A stretch of DNA of 52,365 nt, from the IMG/VR virus record IMGVR_UViG_3300007754_000876, positions 1-52,365 of that record. One strand, written 5' to 3'. This DNA comes from a virus. The notes under the pieces are model-generated. The model made no database searches. It was not told the DNA's origin and saw nothing but the letters and a program-made list of their open reading frames with translations. Shown here piece after piece: positions 18,652 to 26,999 of the stretch. The translations under genes were made by a program, and so were the position numbers. Position 1 is the stretch's first letter. The number at the start of each line of letters is the position of its first letter.

Positions 18652-19503
18652 GTGCACAGTATTATATTGACCATCCATAATGGCGCGAGACGTATGGCTG
18701 ATGGCGAAATATTACTGGAAAGAGTGCTAGATGGTCTCATCAATAATTCGGTGGGCGATTATGAATTATTATGTATGCTGGATGGATGTACCGACGGTTC
18801 AGAATTAATTGTTGAAAAATATATTGATTCGAGTAAGCACTTAGACATTCGTGCAATTATCACACCAGACATATATGAGCTTCGAACAAATAACGTTGGA
18901 TTTAAAGCGTCGAAAGGTGAGTATGTCATAGTCGTTCAGGATGATCAAATTGTGACAGAGCCCGGATGGAACCGGCGGATGCAAGAACCATTTGACGTAT
19001 TTGATGATGTCTTCGCAGTAACTGCCAGAACAGCGCACAATTGGATTTTGAATCCTAATAGCAAACATTTTGGAACAGATACGATTTTAGACAATTGTTG
19101 GTGTGATATTTTTCTAGCGACAGATCATGCTTATGGGTATCCTATACAGATGACAAATTATAAAAGAGATGAATTTGCTGTGAGAGGGACAGTTAACCGA
19201 GGACCCTTGATGATCAATCATAAAGATTTAAGAAGTATGAATTATCTCGATGATGAGTTCGCTCCTTGTGATATGGACGATCATGACTTAATGTTTAGAG
19301 CGTACAAACAACTTGGGAAAATTTGCGGCGGTTATCGAATTGGTGTTGAGTCAAAACCAGCCTGGAGTGGGTCGACAGTCAGCGGATCTGTACCGCCATG
19401 GGCGCTACGATCTCATCACAAAAATTGTAGAATTTTTTATAGTAGAAACAAAGATGTCCTGACTGAACGTCGTATTGTGGAAAATCGTAGAATTACTCAT
19501 TAA
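18652..19503 (+). CDS. GT2-family glycosyltransferase
   Basis: This 283-residue protein starts at GTG with TGAGGA about 7 bases upstream. IILTIHNGARRMADGEILLE opens a GT-A Rossmann half, LDGCTDGSELIVEKY gives the nucleotide loop, and VIVVQDDQIVTEPGWNRRM contains the DXD-like D-D-Q. DEFAPCDMDDHDLMFRAYKQ is the acceptor-side E/D-rich motif. There is no membrane segment, so it is predicted to be cytosolic. It lies between the uronate-forming dehydrogenase and a sulfotransferase. Donor and acceptor are unknown. Confidence 0.8.
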   Translation: MHSIILTIHNGARRMADGEILLERVLDGLINNSVGDYELLCMLDGCTDGSELIVEKYIDSSKHLDIRAIITPDIYELRTNNVGFKASKGEYVIVVQDDQIVTEPGWNRRMQEPFDVFDDVFAVTARTAHNWILNPNSKHFGTDTILDNCWCDIFLATDHAYGYPIQMTNYKRDEFAVRGTVNRGPLMINHKDLRSMNYLDDEFAPCDMDDHDLMFRAYKQLGKICGGYRIGVESKPAWSGSTVSGSVPPWALRSHHKNCRIFYSRNKDVLTERRIVENRRITH

Positions 19504-19527
19504 AAATGGAGCAAGGATTTATAGACC

Positions 19528-20265
19528 ATGATTGATCTAACCAGAGGATTTGTCTTTATTCACATTGGTAATTGTGCAGGGACAAGTATAGAATACTCCT
19601 TACGTGCTCCATCGACCGAGCTGGTCCCCTGGGATAACAAAGGCGCTACACAGCACCTTACATATTCTGAAATTAAACGCTGGTATTTGGTTCGAGCCTC
19701 CCGACCTGGCCCAATTGGTAAGCATTTGGTACCAGATATATACGCTAAATTCGATAGCTTGTTTAAGTTTACAGTCATAAGAAACCCATGGGATAGAATG
19801 GTTGCGAAATATAGACATGAAGCAAGGCCTTGGAACCAGTGGCTCGAGATTTGCAAAAGCGGTGTGAAAGCAGGGCCCTCATTTAAAGAATTTCTTTTGG
19901 GGAGCAAAGATTGGAATGTTCATGATTTAAACGACCCATTGTTCGACCACCGCCACTGGGCACCATTCCTTAATTGGTTTGGGAAAGATGACCTAAATTT
20001 TTATATAGGGTTTGATAATCTGGACGAAGATTATCAAAAAGTGTGTGGAATACTGGGTATACAAGATGCTCCCTTAAAAGATTTATTTCCAGATATAGGC
20101 GGACCAATTAGGGCTCCAAATAGGAAATTAGACGAAAGAGGTAATGCACGACGACATTACAGCTATTATTATGATCAAGAGTCAATAGATTTTATTGCAA
20201 AAAGATTTAAAGAAGACATTGATTTTTTTGGGTTTGAATTTGAAGACAAACGACATGCTAAATAA
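19528..20265 (+). CDS. Sulfotransferase (family 2-like)
   Basis: This 245-residue protein shows both PAPS-binding elements of carbohydrate sulfotransferases: the 5'-phosphosulfate loop FIHIGNCAGTSIEYSL near residue 10 and the 3'-phosphate loop TVIRNPWDRMVAKYRH near residue 90 (R-N-P-x-x-R). It should transfer sulfate from PAPS to a sugar hydroxyl. The island has no PAPS synthesis genes, so the donor would come from the host. The start at ATG 19528 has AAGGA about 11 bases upstream, a long spacing. It lacks the membrane anchor and signal of eukaryotic Golgi relatives, consistent with a cytosolic role. Confidence 0.8.
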   Translation: MIDLTRGFVFIHIGNCAGTSIEYSLRAPSTELVPWDNKGATQHLTYSEIKRWYLVRASRPGPIGKHLVPDIYAKFDSLFKFTVIRNPWDRMVAKYRHEARPWNQWLEICKSGVKAGPSFKEFLLGSKDWNVHDLNDPLFDHRHWAPFLNWFGKDDLNFYIGFDNLDEDYQKVCGILGIQDAPLKDLFPDIGGPIRAPNRKLDERGNARRHYSYYYDQESIDFIAKRFKEDIDFFGFEFEDKRHAK

Positions 20266-20295
20266 TCATTGGATTGTTGAGAATAGGAGAATAAA

Positions 20296-20940
20296 ATGAG
20301 CTTTGCTGAGTATTTCAAGAAAGAGTTTTATAACAGGCTGCTTAGTCCGAATCACCCTGCAACTGTGCCGCGTGATAGAGCGAGTTGTTTATTGAAGATA
20401 TTTGAGTTACTAGATGAAAAAAAGAGTAATGGTCAAAATTATTTTCGTATAGTAGAAACGGGTACAACTCGTCCTGACCATGGACACTTGTGTTTTGGTG
20501 ATGATGGGTGCGGTACTTACATTTTTGATAAATTTGTAAACCATTATGATGGGGAAGTATTGTCTGTTGATATCGATGAAAAAAATTGTCGGTACTCTAA
20601 TGCTCTGACATCTGAGAAAACGAAGGTATTCTGTCAAGATTCTGTTGAGATGTTATGGTCTTTACCCGTTGACTTTAAGATTGATTTTCTTTATCTCGAT
20701 TCTTTTGATTTTTCCGCTGAAGACCCCCACCCTTCGATGCTTCATCATGTGAAGGAGCTTTGCGCTGTTATGAAAAATTTAAATCCAGGTGCTTTAATTG
20801 TGGTTGATGATCATAACGTCGTTGATGATGAGTCTTCGCCAGAGGGTAAAATAGGAAAAGGCTCTTATGTAAAAGACTTCATGTGTAATATAGGCGCGGA
20901 GCTGCTTTTTGAAGGATACCAGATTGGGTGGAAGCTGTGA
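20296..20940 (+). CDS. Class I methyltransferase-like protein, paralogue of 12536 N-half
   Basis: The 214 residues align almost end to end with the first half of the tandem methyltransferase at 12536-13933: the same MSFA-YFK opening, FRIVETGTTRPDHGHLCFG, YIFDKFVNHYDGEVLSVDI and DFLYLDSFDF. The acidic residue of LSVDI would contact SAM ribose. The ATG is preceded by AGGAG. It probably methylates a related position. The conserved Cys residues and the FDKFVNHYDGE segment are unusual for generic methyltransferases and define this pair. The reaction is not proven. Confidence 0.65.
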   Translation: MSFAEYFKKEFYNRLLSPNHPATVPRDRASCLLKIFELLDEKKSNGQNYFRIVETGTTRPDHGHLCFGDDGCGTYIFDKFVNHYDGEVLSVDIDEKNCRYSNALTSEKTKVFCQDSVEMLWSLPVDFKIDFLYLDSFDFSAEDPHPSMLHHVKELCAVMKNLNPGALIVVDDHNVVDDESSPEGKIGKGSYVKDFMCNIGAELLFEGYQIGWKL

Positions 20941-21716
20941 CTTGGGGCCCCACTATAGTCTATTATCTAGATGAGCTTAAAATTGCTTATATAGAGATAA
21001 AAAAAGCCGGTTGCACGACTGTCAAGACCTCCCTTGCGAATTATCTTCTTGAAATTGCTGGGGGGTTAGGCCATCACCAAAAATATAAGCCCAATATAGA
21101 CGGTGTTGATTACAATTACGGAACATCGATTCATGATGAGTATTTTACGTGGGCCGGGCAATGGAACAGAGTCCAGTCTTTAGGTGATGATTGGACTGTG
21201 TTTACTATTGCAAGAGAACCAATCGAGAGGTTTGTTTCTGCATTCTATTCCAACGCAGATAGACCATTTTTATACTCGGATATTAACGAGTATATTACAA
21301 ATCATTTCTTATATGAAGATGGTTTACTTTCGACCGTGGGCCACAAAAAAATAAATTTGCATAAATTTCGAGAGGATGGTCATATAGTACCGCAGCACAA
21401 AATTTTAGCCAACGTCTCGGCGCGCATCGACTATATAGGGCACTTAGATGATATGGATTCAGCTTCACATTACATAAGCAGCGTTATACGTGATGATAAT
21501 TTTAAGTTTGTTCATGCAAATGCCCGTCCATTAAAAAAGCTCAGCGATGATCGCTTTGGACAACCTCGCGAGAAACGGAATTTCGGATGGCCCCGCTTGA
21601 CAAAAGAGTCATTGGATATTTTGTTAGAGTTTGGATATAGACAAGATTATGAACTTTTTGATAGGTACGATCCGGAAAAATGGTTACACAATGTATGGGA
21701 CGGAATTATAAGATAG
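20937..21716 (+). CDS. Sulfotransferase (family 2-like), second copy
   Basis: I take GTG 20937, which overlaps the previous TGA in the GTGA form with GGGTGG six bases upstream; GTG 20928 is the alternative. The protein has IAYIEIKKAGCTTVKTSL as 5'-phosphosulfate loop and TVFTIAREPIERFVSAFYSN as 3'-phosphate loop, both in the right order for chondroitin/dermatan-type sulfotransferases. It is only distantly similar to the sulfotransferase at 19528, so this is not a recent duplication. It should sulfate another glycan position. No signal peptide or anchor is visible. Confidence 0.8.
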   Translation: MTWGPTIVYYLDELKIAYIEIKKAGCTTVKTSLANYLLEIAGGLGHHQKYKPNIDGVDYNYGTSIHDEYFTWAGQWNRVQSLGDDWTVFTIAREPIERFVSAFYSNADRPFLYSDINEYITNHFLYEDGLLSTVGHKKINLHKFREDGHIVPQHKILANVSARIDYIGHLDDMDSASHYISSVIRDDNFKFVHANARPLKKLSDDRFGQPREKRNFGWPRLTKESLDILLEFGYRQDYELFDRYDPEKWLHNVWDGIIR

Positions 21717-22501
21717 CGAACGCTTTGGAAGACATACGCATAGCCGCGTATTTTGGTGGACTGGGTGACAGCCTGCAATTTTCGACGCTTCCAGAACTAT
21801 TTTCTGAAGCGGGACACGATGTTTATGTTTGGGACAAAGCATACTTCAGAAATCCTGAGATAAAAGAGCTTGTGTGGGACTGTAATCCTTTTGTGAAGGG
21901 AGAGAGAGCAGGACAATGGAATGCTGGAGACATCCCCGGGCTAAAGTATGAAAATTTATCTGGTAATGTTATCTCTAACTGGGAAACGTTGTTTGGGTTC
22001 AAGCCAACAAACAAATACCCAAAAATATATTACGAGCCAAAAGATACAAGCAAGGCTAGAAATTCTATTTTGCTAGACTTAACATCAATATCTGGTGATT
22101 ATCGAGGCTATTCCGTGTCGGAAGCCGTGGATAAACTGGTTTCTATGTATCCTGGAAGAAGCATATACCAATTGACATTTCACAACTCTTTGAACAACCC
22201 TCCAGCAAGCAATAAAATACAAGAACCATGGAGTAGTCCAAATAATCAAAGATTTTTGTACAATGATTTTGAAAGTGAAAAGATTGTGGTGAATTCGATA
22301 TTCGAATATTGCGATATGATTTATTCTAGTGATGTTTTTATCACGCTTCATTCAGGGGGTCATGCAGTTTCTAGTGCGATCAAAGAATATAACAGCGATT
22401 TAGAGGTTCACTCTATAATTCGAAAAGTCGATTATGATTACTGCATTCCTCGTGGATTCTTTTTATTCGATAATATCAAATACTCTGTAATTGCCAGGTA
22501 A
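21680..22501 (+). CDS. GT9/heptosyltransferase-like glycosyltransferase
   Basis: This protein of up to 273 residues has IAAYFGGLGDSLQFSTLPEL near the N-terminus, the G-G-x-G-D loop of GT-B enzymes of the ADP-heptose transferase type, and FITLHSGGHAVSSAIKEY near residue 220, corresponding to the donor-site S-G-x-x-H region. It is shorter than typical WaaC/WaaF (320-350), mainly in the middle. Start choice is uncertain: ATG 21680 and ATG 21695 both lack a strong ribosome-binding site and the gene overlaps its neighbour. Its position immediately before an ADP-heptose adenylyltransferase makes heptose a plausible donor, but that is inference. Confidence 0.6.
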   Translation: MVTQCMGRNYKIANALEDIRIAAYFGGLGDSLQFSTLPELFSEAGHDVYVWDKAYFRNPEIKELVWDCNPFVKGERAGQWNAGDIPGLKYENLSGNVISNWETLFGFKPTNKYPKIYYEPKDTSKARNSILLDLTSISGDYRGYSVSEAVDKLVSMYPGRSIYQLTFHNSLNNPPASNKIQEPWSSPNNQRFLYNDFESEKIVVNSIFEYCDMIYSSDVFITLHSGGHAVSSAIKEYNSDLEVHSIIRKVDYDYCIPRGFFLFDNIKYSVIAR

Positions 22502-22505
22502 TAAA

Positions 22506-22904
22506 TTGGACAGACATATTTCAAGAAAGGTTGTTTTTACAAATGGGTGTTTCGATATTTTGCACAGGGGACATATAGAGCTCCTACGCTATTGTAACTC
22601 TTTGGGGTACGTTATTGTTGGGTTAAATAGTGATACTAGCGTGAAGAAGTTGAAAGGTAATGGACGACCTTTTTTTTCTCAAGACGATCGAAAATTCATG
22701 CTTGAGGCATGTAGATACGTAGACGAAGTCCGTATTTTTGACGGTGATACGCCATTAGAGATGGTAAAAAATATTTCACCCGATGTGATGGTTAAGGGCG
22801 GTGATTACGCGCCAGAAGAAGTCGCCGGGAGTGAAGTATGTGAAGTTAAGATATTCAAATTTATCGGTGGTTATTCTACAACAAAAATTCTAGAGAGAGG
22901 TTAG
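22506..22904 (+). CDS. D-glycero-beta-D-manno-heptose-1-phosphate adenylyltransferase-like (HldE C-domain)
   Basis: TTG 22506 is favoured (AGGT about 7 bases upstream) over TTG 22491. The ~132 residues are nearly co-linear with the C-terminal domain of HldE/RfaE: VVFTNGCFDILHRGH with the H-x-G-H nucleotidyltransferase signature, GLNSDTSVKKLKGNGRP, SPDVMVKGGDYAPEEVAGSE and the terminal GGYSTTKILE. The expected reaction is ATP plus heptose-1-phosphate to ADP-heptose. In E. coli this domain is fused to the kinase; here the kinase-like gene lies 4 kb downstream. CTP use (glycerol-3-phosphate cytidylyltransferase kin) is less likely because of the KGGDY-PEE-AGS block. Confidence 0.88.
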   Translation: MDRHISRKVVFTNGCFDILHRGHIELLRYCNSLGYVIVGLNSDTSVKKLKGNGRPFFSQDDRKFMLEACRYVDEVRIFDGDTPLEMVKNISPDVMVKGGDYAPEEVAGSEVCEVKIFKFIGGYSTTKILERG

Positions 22905-22906
22905 AG

Positions 22907-23266
22907 TTGTCAACTTCATTAGAGATCAAATTTGTACCGAAAGGGTGGGGATTTGAGAAGTGGATTGTTAATTGCGATGAGTATTGCGGAAAGCTCCTGT
23001 ATTTCGTTAGGGGGAAGTGTTGTTCTTGGCATTACCATGAGTTAAAAGACGAGGTGTTTTATGTCCAGTCGGGCCGAGTTTTAGTCAAGTACTCTGAGGG
23101 TGATGACATAAATGAAGCAGATGAAGTTGTTCTGGGCCCTGGCCAAAATTTTCATGTCTATAGGGGTCTTCGCCACAGAGTGATAGCTTTAGAAGACACA
23201 GAGCTTTTTGAATTTTCTACGCAACATTTTGATAGTGATAGTCTTAGGATTGAAAAGGGTGACTGA
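22907..23266 (+). CDS. Cupin-domain protein
   Basis: The 119 residues form a single cupin barrel: SWHYHELKDEVFYVQSGRVL provides the H-x-H-x(n)-E metal-binding motif 1, and GPGQNFHVYRGLRHRVIAL provides motif 2 with a terminal His. Similar small cupins annotated as mannose-6-phosphate-isomerase-like recur in capsule and O-antigen loci beside HldE-C-like genes, but their reaction is usually untested. A TTG start at 22907 is preceded by GAGAGG. It may be a sugar-phosphate isomerase or epimerase. Confidence 0.75.
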   Translation: MSTSLEIKFVPKGWGFEKWIVNCDEYCGKLLYFVRGKCCSWHYHELKDEVFYVQSGRVLVKYSEGDDINEADEVVLGPGQNFHVYRGLRHRVIALEDTELFEFSTQHFDSDSLRIEKGD

Positions 23267-23920
23267 ATGCGCAGAGTTTTGATTACCGGTTGTAGCAGGG
23301 GTCTTGGAAAACACCTCATGAATCATTTTGATTTAAATGATTGTGAAGTTTTTAGGCATACTCGACAGCCTCTAAGCGGAAAAAACCAGTTAGCGGGTGA
23401 TATAAACGCTGATAATTTTTGTGATAATTTGGAAGCATTCGTGGAGGCCAACCAAATTGAGGTTTTTGTGAACAATGCTGCTATCCACAGCCCTCGCGCT
23501 TTTCTAGAATATAGTGAAGCAGATATCAAGGATGTTTTGAACACAAATTTAGTGTCTCAAATATTGATGATACAACGTGTATATAGGATTTTTAAAAAGC
23601 GTAATAAAGGCACAATAGTCAATATTAATTCTCTTGCCGGGCGAGGTCCGTCTGCCAACGAAACGGTGTATTGCGCAAGCAAATACGGTCTAAGAGGGTT
23701 TTCTGAGTCTTTGCAAATCGAGTCGATTGGAACCGATATAAAGATTCTTGATTTTTATCCAGGAGCAATGAAAACTGGCATGTGCAAAAACAGAAGCAAT
23801 TATGACGACCTCATGGACCCGGACGAAGTCGCAGAAACGATTGTTAATATTGTCTTAAAAGAAAGAACTACAATTCTTCCGACAGAAACGATAATTCGTC
23901 GATTTTTGTCAGGAAAGTAA
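23267..23920 (+). CDS. Short-chain dehydrogenase/reductase
   Basis: This 217-residue SDR has RVLITGCSRGLGKHLM (T-G-x3-G-x-G cofactor loop), VNNAAIHS (N-N-A-A), a catalytic Ser in NINSLAG, and Tyr135-x3-Lys139 in YCASKYGL. Arg and Ser in the first loop favour NADP(H). It starts directly after the cupin stop. It probably reduces or oxidises a sugar or polyol-phosphate intermediate made nearby. The substrate is unknown. Confidence 0.85.
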   Translation: MRRVLITGCSRGLGKHLMNHFDLNDCEVFRHTRQPLSGKNQLAGDINADNFCDNLEAFVEANQIEVFVNNAAIHSPRAFLEYSEADIKDVLNTNLVSQILMIQRVYRIFKKRNKGTIVNINSLAGRGPSANETVYCASKYGLRGFSESLQIESIGTDIKILDFYPGAMKTGMCKNRSNYDDLMDPDEVAETIVNIVLKERTTILPTETIIRRFLSGK

Positions 23921-23930
23921 GGAAATGATT

Positions 23931-24941
23931 ATGAGAGCAGCAATTTTAGAAAAGCTTAATTCTCCACTGACCATCAGAGAGGTTGAACTAACCCCCTTGA
24001 AGGTTGGTCAAGTGCTGGTTAGGATATTAGTAAGCGGGTTATGTGGCGCGCAGTTGCACGAAATAAGGGGACACAAGGGTAACGCAAAATTTCTACCGCA
24101 CTTAATGGGACACGAGGGCTGTGGTATTGTTGAGAGCATCGGTAGCGGTGTGACAACAGTTTCCCCGGGTGATAAGGTGGTGATGCACTGGAGGCCCAGT
24201 ACAGGTATCGAAGCGCCATTCCCTGAATACATCCTTAATGGAAAAAAAATAAGCAGCGGAAAGGTAACAACGTTAAGCGAATACTCGATTGTTTCTGAAA
24301 ACAGATTGACTGTTGTTCCTCCAGACACTCCCGATAATTTTTGCGCTTTGCTTGGGTGTGGATTGACAACAGCGCTTGGAATTATAGACAACGAAATAGA
24401 TCTTAAAATGGGCGAAAGTGTACTGGTTGTTGGATGCGGAGGTGTGGGGCTGAACCTAATACAAGGTGCAAAGCTAAAGAGCGCTTATCCAATTATCGCT
24501 GTTGACGTTTCCGAAGATAAGCGTATAAAAACCCTCGAGGTCGGTGCATCAACCTTTATTAATCCGCTTAAAGATGATATGACTGCTATTTCTGTCGATG
24601 TCATTATAGACACAACAGGAAATTCAAGGGTGATTGGCTCTATGGTTCATCATCTTTCTAAAAACGGTAGAATTGTTCTTGTGGGACAGCCCTCCCCAGA
24701 AGAAGAACTAACTATCCCTAATGGCGTTACTCTTTTTGGTGGCTCTGGAAAATCTATTAAAGCTAGCCAGGGTGGAAAAACTAATCCAGCTGAAGATATA
24801 CCTCGGTATGTTAAGATGCACGATGCAGGTCTCCTAGACGTTGATAAAATTGTTACTCATACATTTACGCTAGAGCAAGTCAATGAAGCGTTTGATCTTT
24901 TGCAAACGGGTACTGCTGGTCGAATTATGGTGAAGATGTGA
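23931..24941 (+). CDS. Medium-chain (zinc-type) dehydrogenase
   Basis: ATG 23931 has AAGGA 8 bases upstream and is preferred to ATG 23925. The ~336 residues have catalytic-zinc ligands in SGLCGAQLHEI, LMGHEGCGIV and LGCGLTTALG, and the NAD-binding loop VLVVGCGGVGLNLI. The four-Cys structural-zinc lobe of classical alcohol dehydrogenases is absent (the region reads MHWRPSTGIEAPFPEYIL). Similar enzymes in capsule loci reduce ribulose-5-phosphate or act on keto-sugars. Next to a transketolase pair, a role on a ketose phosphate is attractive but unproven. Confidence 0.82.
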   Translation: MRAAILEKLNSPLTIREVELTPLKVGQVLVRILVSGLCGAQLHEIRGHKGNAKFLPHLMGHEGCGIVESIGSGVTTVSPGDKVVMHWRPSTGIEAPFPEYILNGKKISSGKVTTLSEYSIVSENRLTVVPPDTPDNFCALLGCGLTTALGIIDNEIDLKMGESVLVVGCGGVGLNLIQGAKLKSAYPIIAVDVSEDKRIKTLEVGASTFINPLKDDMTAISVDVIIDTTGNSRVIGSMVHHLSKNGRIVLVGQPSPEEELTIPNGVTLFGGSGKSIKASQGGKTNPAEDIPRYVKMHDAGLLDVDKIVTHTFTLEQVNEAFDLLQTGTAGRIMVKM

Positions 24942-25750
24942 GTGGTAGCGTTCAAAGATTTTTAGAAGAAATTAAGATTTATGATTGCGGGTTTCAAAAA
25001 ATAAGAATCGGAAACAAGTCAGACGGTGGATATGTTGCTCTTCATGAAATCTGTGAAAATACCAGAACACTATACGCTTTCGGCGTAGAGGATAATATTA
25101 CGTTTGAACAGGATTTTGTAGATAAGTTCCCACACACAGCTGTGAAATTATTCGACCACACAGTCGATAGGCTACCAGCAGAACACCCCAATTTTGCTTT
25201 TATTAAAAAAGGAATTGCCGCAAAAAAGTCAGATCAATTTTTAGCATTGTCAGACATGATTGATTCTGAGGTCGGTGGTTTGACTATTAAGATGGATATT
25301 GAGTGGGATGAATGGGCAACGCTAGCATCTCTTAGTAGCAAGCAATTGAAAAAGATTGATCAGTTATTAGTTGAATTTCATTTAATCGCTGTGGACACTG
25401 ATGAAAAATTTATTGCCAATCCCAACGATGACTACGGGCTAACTCCTTATTTTGATTCATTTTATAGATCAGTTTATCAGAAGATAAATGTTGGATTGTT
25501 TGACATGTATTACGATGTGATGAAGACCCTTAATGAAAATTTTTACGCTTTTCATATCCACCCAAATAATTCTTTGGGAAAGATTAACGTCGATGGGCAT
25601 TGTTTTCCTCCGCTTATTGAAGTAAGTTTTGTGAGAAAAGCGCTGGTAAAAGATGTCAGCGCTTCAACGTGTAATTTTCCTATATCGGGATTAGATTTTC
25701 CAAATAAACCTTACAAAAAAGAAATTCAAGATTATTATCCATTAGCTTGA
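24938..25750 (+). CDS. FkbM-like methyltransferase
   Basis: The 270 residues start at GTG 24938, overlapping the previous stop in the GTGA form. IRIGNKSDGGYVAL and LYAFGVEDNITFEQDF form the SAM-binding start seen in FkbM-related proteins, and LTIKMDIEWDEWATLAS has the acidic K-x-D-I-E-x-x-E/D signature that follows. FkbM-type enzymes O-methylate sugars or polyketides. FHLIAV and FYAFHIHPNNS strands follow in the expected order. It probably adds a methyl cap to the glycan; the target hydroxyl is unknown. Confidence 0.72.
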   Translation: MSGSVQRFLEEIKIYDCGFQKIRIGNKSDGGYVALHEICENTRTLYAFGVEDNITFEQDFVDKFPHTAVKLFDHTVDRLPAEHPNFAFIKKGIAAKKSDQFLALSDMIDSEVGGLTIKMDIEWDEWATLASLSSKQLKKIDQLLVEFHLIAVDTDEKFIANPNDDYGLTPYFDSFYRSVYQKINVGLFDMYYDVMKTLNENFYAFHIHPNNSLGKINVDGHCFPPLIEVSFVRKALVKDVSASTCNFPISGLDFPNKPYKKEIQDYYPLA

Positions 25751-25759
25751 GGGGAAAGA

Positions 25760-26500
25760 ATGCTGAACAAAAGATCAAAACAGATAAGACGCGAAACCAT
25801 AAAGCTATCCAAAGCAAACGGTGGCTATCATTACGGTGGTTGTTTTTCCGCTGTTGAATTGTTGGTTTCTTTATACGATTATGTGTTAACAGACAACGAC
25901 AAATTTATCTTAAGTAAGGGTCATGCTTGCTGGCCCTATTATGTTTTATTGAGAGAGAGGGGATTCAATCCAAGGTTACAGGGTCACCCCACACTAGACG
26001 AAAAGAACGGAATTCATTATACCACCGGTAGTGAGGGGCATGGTTTTCCAGCCGCGATAGGAATGGCGCTAGCTAGAAAAATGAAAAACAAGCCCGGGAA
26101 AATATACGTGATTGTAGGCGATGGAGAGTGTCAGGAGGGAACGACATGGGAATCGTTGCTGCTAGCAGCGCATTACAAGCTAGACAATCTTGTCATAATA
26201 GCTGACTGGAACGGGATACAGGGATCTGGATATACGAAAGACATTTTGCCTATTCCGAATATGGAAAAAGTTACAGCGCTTCTTGGATGGCATGTTTCAC
26301 AAGTTGATGGACATTCTTATGCTGAAATCTTGGCTGCTCTAGAGGAACACGAAAAAGATAAGCCCAGATTTATAATAGCTAATACGATAAAGGGGAAAGG
26401 AGTCAGCTATATGGAGAACCAACCATGTTGGCACGCTCAGTGGCCGGCCCCTGATTATGAAGAACAGGCGATGAAAGAGCTGGAGGATTGTGAAGAATGA
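25760..26500 (+). CDS. Transketolase, N-terminal (TPP-binding) subunit
   Basis: This 246-residue protein equals the first domain of transketolase: FILSKGHACWPYYVLL, TGSEGHGFPAAIGMALARK, and the TPP/Mg motif GDG (residues 120-122) followed about 30 residues later by Asn151 in IIADWN. It has a GAGGGGAAAG-like ribosome-binding site and overlaps the next gene by ATGA. Split transketolases are known in archaea and many bacteria. The product of its classical reaction, sedoheptulose-7-phosphate, is the precursor of ADP-heptose, whose later enzymes are encoded nearby. Confidence 0.88.
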   Translation: MLNKRSKQIRRETIKLSKANGGYHYGGCFSAVELLVSLYDYVLTDNDKFILSKGHACWPYYVLLRERGFNPRLQGHPTLDEKNGIHYTTGSEGHGFPAAIGMALARKMKNKPGKIYVIVGDGECQEGTTWESLLLAAHYKLDNLVIIADWNGIQGSGYTKDILPIPNMEKVTALLGWHVSQVDGHSYAEILAALEEHEKDKPRFIIANTIKGKGVSYMENQPCWHAQWPAPDYEEQAMKELEDCEE

Positions 26501-26979
26501 GACGTGCTTTTGGAAGAGTAATTGTGAAGTTGGCTGAAAAAGATGAGAACATTGTTTTAGTGACTGGAGATGTTGAACAAGAGATGGAGGAATTCAAAGA
26601 TCGATGGCCAGAACGATATTTGAACGCTGGGCTCTGTGAGCAATCAATGATCAGTATGGTTGCAGGAATGGCTCTGGAGGGCTTACGTCCAGTTGTCTAT
26701 TCTATTACCCCCTTTCTTATTGAGAGACCGTTTGAGCAGATCAAAATAGACATCGATGAGCAGAAGTTACCTGTAATGCTGGTAGGACAAGCTGATTATC
26801 CGACCCATGGACCGACACACCGCCCATTAAACCCAGAGGGGCTGATTGGGCTTTTAAAAAATACAATTGGGTATTTCCCCAGAAATCAACAGGAAACTGA
26901 AAAAGCAATGATCGACGCATATCTTATGGCTGAACCAGCGATTATCTGCATTAAGAGAGACGGTCTTCCCTTTTTCTAA
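26497..26979 (+). CDS. Transketolase pyrimidine-binding subunit lacking C-terminal domain
   Basis: The 160 residues match only the transketolase PYR domain: VLVTGDVEQEM, RYLNAGLCEQSMISMVAGMA with the cofactor-activating Glu48, and the PTHGPTHRPL loop. Split transketolase C-subunits are usually about 300 residues because they carry an additional C-terminal domain; this one stops after PAIICIKRDGLPFF. The frame is intact, the gene is ATGA-coupled to its partner and the next gene begins 14 bases on, so truncation looks real and stable rather than a sequencing break. A heterotetramer with the preceding subunit is expected. Confidence 0.82.
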   Translation: MRRAFGRVIVKLAEKDENIVLVTGDVEQEMEEFKDRWPERYLNAGLCEQSMISMVAGMALEGLRPVVYSITPFLIERPFEQIKIDIDEQKLPVMLVGQADYPTHGPTHRPLNPEGLIGLLKNTIGYFPRNQQETEKAMIDAYLMAEPAIICIKRDGLPFF

Positions 26980-26999
26980 AATTTAAGTTAAGCGTGAGA

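Noticed and set aside
26497-26979. Transketolase second half as a frameshifted pseudogene
   Set aside because: The frame is intact, ATGA-coupled, has its cofactor Glu, and ends at a natural domain border with another gene starting 14 bases later.
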